A stretch of DNA of 11,559 bases from Sandaracinaceae bacterium (GTDB taxonomy: Bacteria; Myxococcota_A; Polyangia; Polyangiales; JAFGIB01): contig JADGRG010000046.1 in the NCBI GenBank assembly GCA_017881145.1, positions 1 through 11,559 of the forward strand. The letters are read 5' to 3'. The translations under genes were made by a program, and so were the position numbers. The notes under the pieces were generated by a model. That model was not told the DNA's origin, ran no database searches, and saw only the letters and a program-made list of their open reading frames with translations. Positions 6,135-11,559 of the stretch are shown piece by piece. The stretch's first letter is position 1; each line of letters begins with the position of its first letter.

Positions 6135-8324
6135 TCAACGTGAACGTATCCATGACCAGGGCGCGAGCGCGCCGAGCCATCTGCGCCACCATGATACCCG
6201 CGCCCGCACCTCGCCGGCGACGGCACCTCGTAGCTGCCGAAGTTCCTCTGCGTCGAACGCACCTGCCGCCCCGAACGCCGAAGCCAGATGCCGCTCGGTG
6301 AGCCGCGAAAACGACGGTGACGTCTCCGCGATGCGCCGCGCAAAGTCCTCGCGCGTCTCGCCGAAGCGGCGGTGCAAGGCCACTTCCGAAAGGCGATCGA
6401 GCTCGGCTCGATACACGACGCGCGGCAGTGCCCTGCGAGAGAAGACCGGCGCAAGCTTGCGCCAGAGCTTCACCAGGTAGAGCCAGCACGTCCCTAGCAA
6501 GAGCGCTGCGAGCGAGCCGCGCAAAAGCGCATCGCGCAGCTTGCGCACGGCATGCAAGAGCGGCACGAGCGGCCGGTCTTCACTCTGGGGCAAAGGTTTG
6601 ATGCCGCGCGCCATCTCGCCGAGCAGGTGCTGCAGATCGGGATCGGGTGGAGGCGGCGGCGGATCCAGGCTGTGCGCAGGCGAGACATCGCTCACCACCC
6701 AGCCCACGCCCTCCACGTAGAACTCGGGCCAAGCGTGCGAGTTAGCGCCGGTGATCAGGATCGACGAGCCACCCTGACGCGCTGCTTCATCGACCACGTA
6801 GCCCGCCCCGACGCGCGCCGGAATCCCGAGTGTGCGCAGGAGGTAAACCGCAGCATGCGCGAAGTGCACGCAATAGCCGGTGCGGTCGCCGAAGAGAAAG
6901 TCCGCGGTTGGGTCGTCAGCGTGTGAGTGGCCGCTGCGCAAACTGTAAGTGCCCTCGCGGCTGAGCCAGAGGGATACGGCCAGCGCTCGTGCCACCCGAT
7001 CGTCTCGCACGTTGTCTCGAATGCCAGCCACGATCTCCTGCGCGAGCTTGGCATAGCGCGGGTCTTGCGGCGCTTGCAGATAGTGCGCGCGCACAGCCTC
7101 GCTCCAGGCTGGCGAACCGAGCTCTCGGCCGAGCAAGTCGGGCAGGCGCGTAGCCAGTGCCGAAGAGGTCACGCGGTAGACCCGGCGGAAGCGCCCCGCA
7201 TCCGGATTTTGCAGCGGTTCGATGCTCTCGGCGGACTCCAGCGCGAAGGGTCGAGTGTGCTCGGCCAGTAAGGCCACCGTAGTGTCGAGCTCGACGCGAT
7301 CGCCCTGGCGATTCGGCACCTCGCCGAGCGACGTCTTGTGGGTGACGAAGCTAGGCGCGACGTCCGTATCGACACCCGCTTCCGTCGCTGACACCAGGCG
7401 CTTGCCATTGTATTGGCTGAACGCGGTCTGCCTGAAGTAGTAGAGCCCGGTCGGCGGCGAGTAGTCGTCGTGCAGCACCACCACGGCCAGCGGCACCTGC
7501 CGGCTCTGGTTATCGTAGTTGTCACGGAAGTCTAAGCGTTCGTTGTCGCTGTGAGAGCTTTGCTTGCGGTGCTGGCCCTGCTGATCTTGGTCCTGCTTTC
7601 CGGGCTTGTCGTCCGGCCGCAGACCCAGGCCCGAAGCACCTGCGGGCGGCTCCGGAATGCCCAGCAAACGCGTGGAAGTGATCACGAAGAGCAGCAGAGC
7701 TAAAGCCAGCGAGAGATGCAGCAGCGAACGCCAGAGCGAGCGCTCGTGCAGCAAGAGAGTCACGATCAGCACCGCGGCACAAGCGCCGATCAGCAAGAGC
7801 GCGGAGGTCGGATCCCCGCCCTGCGCGATGATGGAGGCGGAAAGCTCGAAGGGCCGGTTGATCGCACCAAAGCGATGCGCAACCACGAGCTGCGCAAACG
7901 AGAGCCCGACGAACACCACCTCCAGGAGCGAGAAGATGCGTCGACGCAGCGCGAGCGTGCGCAGACCCAAGGCGAAGCAGAGGCTGGCAAGGCCCAGTGC
8001 GCCCAGGTTGCCGACCAGAAGCGCAGTGCTGGGCCCAAGCGCGGCCGCCAGTGGCGCCGAGTCGAGCGCTAGCCGATGCGCCAGCACGCTCGACCCTACA
8101 CCGAGCAGCGCAAGCACCCCGAGGGCCATGGTCCGCACGCGCGTGCGTGCGACCAGACTCGCCAGCGCGGCACCGAGCAACGCGGCCGCAGCTGCCGTGA
8201 GAGCGACGTCCTTCTCCGCCAGGGGATAGAGGCAGACAAACGCACTGATGGCATAGATGAGCGGCGCGACGAACGCCACCGCGAGCGAGGGTTGATCGGC
8301 GGCTTCTCCTGCGGCGCTGGTCAT
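6135..8324 (-). CDS. TgpA-type membrane transglutaminase-like protein (DUF3488/DUF4129 architecture)
   Basis: Encodes 729 aa. The N-terminal third (about 15-222) contains around seven hydrophobic membrane segments. It is followed by a polar Gln/Lys/Asp linker (235-275) and a large extracytoplasmic region. The transglutaminase-like core has all three expected residues: Cys485 in RTGYCVHFA, His530 in NSHAWPEFY, and Asp546 in WVVSDVSPA. A proline run (555-560), one more membrane segment (603-620) and a cytoplasmic DUF4129-like tail (about 630-690, RFGETREDFARRI) follow. This matches TgpA of Pseudomonas, a membrane protein with a periplasmic transglutaminase domain reported as essential. An envelope role is likely; the substrate is unknown. 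The start at 8324 overlaps the DUF58 stop as ATGA (8321-8324). The frame stays open about 100 codons upstream, but those residues are Gly/Cys/Arg-rich nonsense overlapping DUF58. Confidence 0.93.
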   Translation of the reverse strand: MTSAAGEAADQPSLAVAFVAPLIYAISAFVCLYPLAEKDVALTAAAAALLGAALASLVARTRVRTMALGVLALLGVGSSVLAHRLALDSAPLAAALGPSTALLVGNLGALGLASLCFALGLRTLALRRRIFSLLEVVFVGLSFAQLVVAHRFGAINRPFELSASIIAQGGDPTSALLLIGACAAVLIVTLLLHERSLWRSLLHLSLALALLLFVITSTRLLGIPEPPAGASGLGLRPDDKPGKQDQDQQGQHRKQSSHSDNERLDFRDNYDNQSRQVPLAVVVLHDDYSPPTGLYYFRQTAFSQYNGKRLVSATEAGVDTDVAPSFVTHKTSLGEVPNRQGDRVELDTTVALLAEHTRPFALESAESIEPLQNPDAGRFRRVYRVTSSALATRLPDLLGRELGSPAWSEAVRAHYLQAPQDPRYAKLAQEIVAGIRDNVRDDRVARALAVSLWLSREGTYSLRSGHSHADDPTADFLFGDRTGYCVHFAHAAVYLLRTLGIPARVGAGYVVDEAARQGGSSILITGANSHAWPEFYVEGVGWVVSDVSPAHSLDPPPPPPDPDLQHLLGEMARGIKPLPQSEDRPLVPLLHAVRKLRDALLRGSLAALLLGTCWLYLVKLWRKLAPVFSRRALPRVVYRAELDRLSEVALHRRFGETREDFARRIAETSPSFSRLTERHLASAFGAAGAFDAEELRQLRGAVAGEVRARVSWWRRWLGALAPWSWIRSR

Positions 8325-9796
8325 GGGCGAGCCTCGGCCCGACCGGAGGTGGCTCCCCGACTGAGCCCCTTGTGCAGTCGCTGCATCGCGCGGCGCAGCG
8401 AAGGCCCCAGCGCCTGACCACTCGCACGATCCAGAATCGTCACCGCGACACCCGCACGAGCCAGCGTGGTCACCACGGCTTCGAGCGCTTCGGCAGATGC
8501 CGCCCGGAGCGGCGGAACAGTCGTGAGTAGGCGCAACCAGAACGGTGGACGTGCCGTCGTCTGCACGCTGTCCACGCCCAACACCACACGCACCTGGCGG
8601 CTGCGTGCGACCTGCGCCACCGCATCGAGCCAACGACCGGGCACGATGGGCGCGAAGATGATGAGACTCGCAGGCCCGCGCTTGTCGACCTGCGCCACGA
8701 ATGCGGCAAGATTCGCGCCGGCATGCTCGCGAGCCGCCACGGATTCGATCAGCTTCTGCAGCGCTTCGTCGACGCGTGACACCCCTGCTGGAGCCAAGTC
8801 CGTGCCAAACACCCAGTCATTGCCCAACAACCGGTTCTCGAGGGCAAGGCGCGCCACCGCCGCACTCGCGTCGTCGTCGTCTGCAGCGATGTAGAACGCA
8901 GCCGAGCGCCGCGAGAGCGAAACCGCACGCTCCGGCTTTCTCACCATCAGCTTGCCGGTGCGCGCCAGCACTTTCCAATGGATGAAGCGGGCGGGATCAC
9001 CAGCCGTATAGCGCTGCAACTCCAGGCGGTCGCCATCGGTCATGCCCTGTGGATGCGGCAGCTCCGTCCCGGCGGCGAGCGACGCCAGTTGTGGCAGGTG
9101 CCGCAGACCGAGCAGGCGCGGCAACACACGAACACTGCGCTCTTCCGGCACGCGCAGCGCCACCCGCGCCAGACCGAAGGGATCTTCGACGATCACGCGG
9201 CGCAAGACGCTCTGGTGCTGACCACGCTCGGGTAGCTCGACGGCTTCCCGCAAATGACCGCGCACGAGCGAAGTGCGCACGCGCGCATCCTTGGGTGAGA
9301 GCCAGTGCCAGCGAATCTGAACAAAGGGCGCAAAGCGCAGCGCAGGCAGTGAGAAACCCGTGGCAGCCGCCAGCTGCGTCTCCAGGAGCAAGGCATCGCT
9401 GGGCGCAGCCCCGTGTCTACGCAGGCGAAAGCGCAACCACAAGGCAGCGGGCACGACGAAGAGTGGTGCGAGAGCACACAGGCCGAGCACGGCGTAACCC
9501 GTCACGAGCCAGACCAGATCGAGCTGCGCATACGCGAAGATGCGCAGCGCTGCATACGCTGCGCCGCCGAGCGCTAGCCCGAGCGGAGTCCAGGGGAAGA
9601 GATCCACCGCGGTCCCAACGCGCGCGCGCCAACGCATGCCGCGCGGACTCGCCAGATAGCGCCGCAGAGCGCCAAAGCGCGCCGCGCCCGTCCGTGTCGA
9701 AGTGTTCTCGCGTACCAACCGTCCCAAGACCATCGCCCCTAGCGTAGCCCAAGCAGCGGCCTTGGTAGGGCGGCTTGCGCAAACACGCCTAGTCAT
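8321..9796 (-). CDS. DUF58 domain-containing membrane protein
   Basis: Encodes 491 aa. Two membrane segments (about 70-89 and 93-120) are followed by a strand-rich region with EDPFGLARV (204-212). Then comes the DUF58 signature, GDPARFIHWKVLARTGKLMVRK (266-287), with the R-x-IHWK-x-x-ARTGKL core intact. The C-terminal part (about 295-460) resembles the VWA-like half of these proteins, with LIIFAP and VTILD strands. DUF58 proteins are usual partners of MoxR ATPases and are often encoded next to transglutaminase genes, as here. It is the first gene of the operon and overlaps the next by four bases. The start at 9796 was kept because GGAGG lies 11 nt upstream with a second GGAG 4 nt upstream. 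ATG 9733 (residue 22) is possible but has a weaker upstream sequence. The exact biochemical role of DUF58 is not established. Confidence 0.92.
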   Translation of the reverse strand: MTRRVCASRPTKAAAWATLGAMVLGRLVRENTSTRTGAARFGALRRYLASPRGMRWRARVGTAVDLFPWTPLGLALGGAAYAALRIFAYAQLDLVWLVTGYAVLGLCALAPLFVVPAALWLRFRLRRHGAAPSDALLLETQLAAATGFSLPALRFAPFVQIRWHWLSPKDARVRTSLVRGHLREAVELPERGQHQSVLRRVIVEDPFGLARVALRVPEERSVRVLPRLLGLRHLPQLASLAAGTELPHPQGMTDGDRLELQRYTAGDPARFIHWKVLARTGKLMVRKPERAVSLSRRSAAFYIAADDDDASAAVARLALENRLLGNDWVFGTDLAPAGVSRVDEALQKLIESVAAREHAGANLAAFVAQVDKRGPASLIIFAPIVPGRWLDAVAQVARSRQVRVVLGVDSVQTTARPPFWLRLLTTVPPLRAASAEALEAVVTTLARAGVAVTILDRASGQALGPSLRRAMQRLHKGLSRGATSGRAEARP

Positions 9797-9955
9797 TTCA
9801 CTCCGACCCTCCTATGCTCCCGCCTACATCGGCGTGCGCGTGACCGCGCTCGGGATCAACAACTCCCAGCTGGTCTTCATTCGCTCCTCACTCGCCACGT
9901 TCGGAGGGCAGCGCGCGCTAACAACACCGCTGGCGCTTAGCACGTGGAGGTCGTC
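9797..9955. promoter_or_regulatory. Divergent promoter region between the DUF58 operon and the ZU5-like lipoprotein gene
   Basis: This 159-bp non-coding region should drive both transcripts. Visible elements are GGAGG for DUF58 (9808-9812, minus), GGAGG for the lipoprotein gene (9946-9950, plus, 5 nt before ATG 9956), and an inverted repeat GCTAA-N15-TTAGC (9917-9921 with 9937-9941) that could be an operator. I see no convincing -35/-10 pair in either direction. Short frames across it look like chance. Confidence 0.4.
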
Positions 9956-10546
9956 ATGAAGAAGGTAAGCGTTCTGTGCCTGGCACTCGTCACGGGACTC
10001 TGCGGTTGCGGGTCCAGCACTGCCAACTCACCGGGCGCAAGCTCGGCGCACGACTCGAACACCAGCGGCGATGGCGTCCCTAACTCGTTCGTCCACAAGC
10101 AGGGCAGCGGCAGCGTCTCCGCGTTGATCGGACCGCCGGGCGGCCTCTTGGAGCTGGTCGAAGGTCCGCGCGTGGAGATCCCACCGGGTGCGGTCGAAGG
10201 CAGCACGGAGTTCGGGCTCAGGATTGCAGAGAAGACCACCGCGTTCCTGAACAAGGAGGGCGAGAAGGCAGTGGGGCCGGTTTTCATCTTCTCGCCGGAG
10301 GTGAGCGCGCCGGAGGGCCGCAACATCACCGTGTCGATCCCGCTCGCTGCGTATCCGGAAGGCTGGGGCGACGTGGCGTTCGCCTACGAGATCTCGCAAG
10401 GCGCAGTGGTGGGCGGCGAAGACAGTACCCGCACCAAGTGGCAATACGACAACGCGAAGCTCAGCGGTGGCCGTGCCGTCGCACAGACCCAGGCCCTCAC
10501 CGGACTGCGCATGCAGTTCGTGTTGAGCAACCTGGCAACGCAGTAG
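9956..10546 (+). CDS. Lipoprotein with a ZU5-like domain
   Basis: Encodes 196 aa. The leader is MKKVSVLCLALVTG followed by the lipobox LCGC (15-18), giving lipidated Cys18. The +2 residue is Gly, so outer-membrane sorting is expected under the Lol rule. A Ser/Asn/Gly-rich spacer (19-50) leads to a beta-rich domain. That domain opens with GPPGGLLELVEGPRVEIPPGAVEG (59-82), which matches the opening of ZU5 domains (a GG-x-L turn, then IPPGA). It continues with VGPVFIFSPEV (106-116) and ITVSIPLAAYPEGW. ZU5-like domains in bacterial surface proteins are thought to be structural or binding modules; no enzyme site is visible. The start at 9956 was chosen over 9944 because it has GGAGG 5 nt upstream and opens the signal peptide. 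It diverges from the DUF58 operon, so a shared envelope function is possible but unproven. Confidence 0.8.
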   Translation: MKKVSVLCLALVTGLCGCGSSTANSPGASSAHDSNTSGDGVPNSFVHKQGSGSVSALIGPPGGLLELVEGPRVEIPPGAVEGSTEFGLRIAEKTTAFLNKEGEKAVGPVFIFSPEVSAPEGRNITVSIPLAAYPEGWGDVAFAYEISQGAVVGGEDSTRTKWQYDNAKLSGGRAVAQTQALTGLRMQFVLSNLATQ

Positions 10547-10549
10547 CAG

Positions 10550-10569
10550 CGCAGGCGTGGCTGCCTGCG
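10550..10569 (+). terminator. GC hairpin after the ZU5-like lipoprotein gene
   Basis: A perfect 7-bp stem, CGCAGGC/GCCTGCG (10550-10556 with 10563-10569) with a 6-nt loop, begins 4 nt after the stop. No T tract follows, so it may only mark or stabilise the 3' end. The rest of the 137-bp gap to 10683 contains no recognisable gene. Confidence 0.4.
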
Positions 10570-10683
10570 GTCGAAGCCTCGGCGGCAGCGCTCTTCCACC
10601 GCACGCCACGCGAGAAGAACGGCTAGTTTCTCTGCGGCTTGCGCACGATGCGTGGGCACCGGTGCGATGGTAGAGTCACTACG

Positions 10684-11286
10684 ATGTCCTCGGCCGCACC
10701 CAGGCTCGCGACCTACGCCGACCTACTCGCATTGCCCCCCGACGTGCGCGCGGAGGTGCTAGCAGGGGCAATCGTCACTTCGCCGGCTCCCTTGCCGCGC
10801 CACTCCAACGCACAAGGCGCCGCGCGGCGCTTCATCGGTGGGCCCTTCCACGACGATGACGGCCATGGAGGCCCAGGCGGATGGTGGATCTTCGTCGAAG
10901 TCGATGTCGCCTTCGGGCTCCATGACATCGTGCGTCCGGACATCGCGGGCTGGCGCCGCTCGCGGCTGCCTCGGCCCGGCAACACGCGCCCGATCGAGGT
11001 CGTGCCCGACTGGGTGTGCGAGATCCTATCGCCAGCGACCGCAGCGCGTGATCGCGTCCACAAGCGCAACCTCTATGGGCGCGCGGGCGTGGCGCACTAC
11101 TGGCTGATCGACCCGAGCGCGCGTGTGTTGGAGGCCCTGACACTGCGTGAAGGCGTGTGGCTCGAAGCCGGCGTCTACGACGAAACCAGCACCGCACGCA
11201 TCCCACCCTTCGAAGCCATCGAGCTCGACGTTGGCCGCCTCTTTCTGCCGCGTGAAGCGGACGAGCCGAGCGCGCAGAACGAGTGA
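10684..11286 (+). CDS. Uma2 family (DUF820) PD-(D/E)XK endonuclease-like protein
   Basis: Encodes 200 aa, the normal length for the family. Uma2/DUF820 proteins have a restriction-endonuclease-like fold, are numerous in cyanobacteria and occur widely in myxobacteria; the biological role is not established. Family features in order: an N-terminal YADLLALPPDVRAEVLAGAI segment, FVEVDVAF (70-77), VRPDIAGWR (83-91, D86), VPDWVCEILSP (107-117, E113), RDRVHKRNLYGRAGVAHYWLIDP (122-144, K127), and a strand-rich end. The candidate catalytic residues D86, E113 and K127 are all present, so it looks intact. The start at 10684 (MSSAAPRLATY) begins at the conserved N-terminus; an in-frame ATG at 10639 adds 15 residues of low family character. 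The Shine-Dalgarno is weak. It probably forms its own unit. Confidence 0.9.
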   Translation: MSSAAPRLATYADLLALPPDVRAEVLAGAIVTSPAPLPRHSNAQGAARRFIGGPFHDDDGHGGPGGWWIFVEVDVAFGLHDIVRPDIAGWRRSRLPRPGNTRPIEVVPDWVCEILSPATAARDRVHKRNLYGRAGVAHYWLIDPSARVLEALTLREGVWLEAGVYDETSTARIPPFEAIELDVGRLFLPREADEPSAQNE

Positions 11287-11313
11287 AGCGCTGTCGAGTG
11301 CAAGCGCAGTAGT

Positions 11314-11356
11314 CACATACCCGCCCAGCAGCTGAGCACATACCACGCGCAGCAGC
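11314..11356. repeat. Two imperfect 19-20 bp direct repeats
   Basis: cacatacccgcccagcagc (11314-11332) is followed by cacataccacgcgcagcagc (11337-11356). They are nearly the same sequence, 23 bp apart start to start. They lie between the Uma2 gene and the next plus-strand gene, about 60 bp before its proposed start, so a tandem binding site is possible. The rest of 11287-11411 holds a T7 run (11372-11378) inside a weak stem GCGTTT/AAACGC (11369-11374 with 11383-11388) and no other clear element. Confidence 0.45.
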
Positions 11357-11411
11357 CTACGGCTCTCGGCGTTTTTTTGACCAAACGCTCTGCTCGGCGC
11401 ATCCCGAAGGG

Positions 11412-11559
11412 GTGGAGCCGAGTGCACCTGCGCGACCTGTTATTACGTGGTTCAGCGTCCTGCTGATCGGCGGTTGTGCGTTTCCCATTCTGCACACCGA
11501 GGCCCACGCACGCGCCAACACTTCCGCCTCCGCGCAGCCGGTGCAGAGCGCTCACCGCA
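11412..11559 (+). CDS. Start of an exported protein or lipoprotein (partial, cut by window edge)
   Basis: A GTG start opens a frame that runs to the window end, giving 49 residues. It shows a hydrophobic segment VITWFSVLLIGGCAFPIL (10-27) with a possible lipobox IGGC (19-22). An alternative signal peptidase I site lies near AHARA (31-35). It continues into a Ser/Ala/Gln-rich stretch typical of the spacer after a signal peptide. Third codon positions are mostly G or C, as in neighbouring genes. The weak point is the start: GTG 11412 has AAGGGG directly against it, so an upstream alternative start in the same open frame cannot be excluded. The function is unknown. Confidence 0.45.
   Translation, partial: MEPSAPARPVITWFSVLLIGGCAFPILHTEAHARANTSASAQPVQSAHR

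Noticed and set aside
5644..6480. Plus-strand 278-codon frame opposite moxR
   Set aside because: It is a mirror of the moxR frame, whose Walker and sensor motifs are intact. The translated product is rich in His/Arg/Gln with no motif.
6117..6489. N-terminal extension of MoxR up to 6489
   Set aside because: It would overlap the transglutaminase gene by over 300 bp and add low-quality residues. A GGAGG 8 nt before ATG 6117 defines the start.
8325..8633. N-terminal extension of the transglutaminase-like protein
   Set aside because: The added residues are Gly/Cys/Arg-rich and lie inside DUF58 in another frame. The ATGA overlap at 8321-8324 is a typical coupled start.
11313..11555. Minus-strand 80-codon frame at the right end
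   Set aside because: Cys/Arg-rich composition without motifs. It crosses the direct repeats and the T7 run, and the opposite strand carries a more plausible signal-peptide start.
1..11559. CRISPR array, tRNA or rRNA genes
   Set aside because: I saw no regularly spaced repeat set, no tRNA cloverleaf pattern and no rRNA-like stretch on reading both strands. This was by eye, without a covariance search.

Overview
The window is GC-rich and densely coded, with G/C-biased third codon positions. It carries several TPR proteins, lipoproteins and alanine/proline-rich anchored proteins. That suits a member of the Myxococcota (myxobacteria) or a related deltaproteobacterial lineage. This assignment is inference from gene content and codon use; no rRNA or marker gene is present.

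Layout. The left edge holds the 3' end of an unrecognised gene (3-272), followed by a short BolA-family gene (308-538), both on +. A converging minus-strand gene (1504-761) encodes a membrane-anchored protein with a low-complexity linker and a two-cysteine C-terminal domain. Between these converging genes lies a compact 121-bp palindromic element (640-760). It has 16-bp perfect terminal inverted repeats, a symmetrical core with A6/T6 tracts and flanking TCAC direct repeats, and it looks like a MITE-type insertion or a mobile bidirectional terminator. A membrane-anchored ten-TPR protein (1600-2910, +) diverges from the 1504 gene across 95 bp.

The centre (9796 to 3128, minus strand) is a tightly coupled envelope operon. 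In transcription order it encodes a DUF58 protein, a membrane transglutaminase of the TgpA/DUF4129 type, a MoxR AAA+ ATPase and a secreted 657-residue helical-repeat protein. Two junctions are ATGA overlaps, and the third is a 17-nt gap carrying a clear GGAGG. MoxR, DUF58 and transglutaminase genes commonly occur together. The usual interpretation is that MoxR acts as a chaperone or remodeller for DUF58/VWA partners, while the transglutaminase-like protein works on the periplasmic side. Here moxR is third and the operon ends with an exported repeat protein. A small Lys/Arg-rich 43-aa protein (3050-2919, minus) follows and converges on the TPR gene.

The right side carries, on +, a lipoprotein with a ZU5-like segment (9956-10546) transcribed away from the DUF58 operon, then a Uma2-family (DUF820) PD-(D/E)XK nuclease-like gene (10684-11286). 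A probable secreted protein or lipoprotein starts at 11412 and is cut by the window edge. I found no rRNA, tRNA, CRISPR array or transposase gene.
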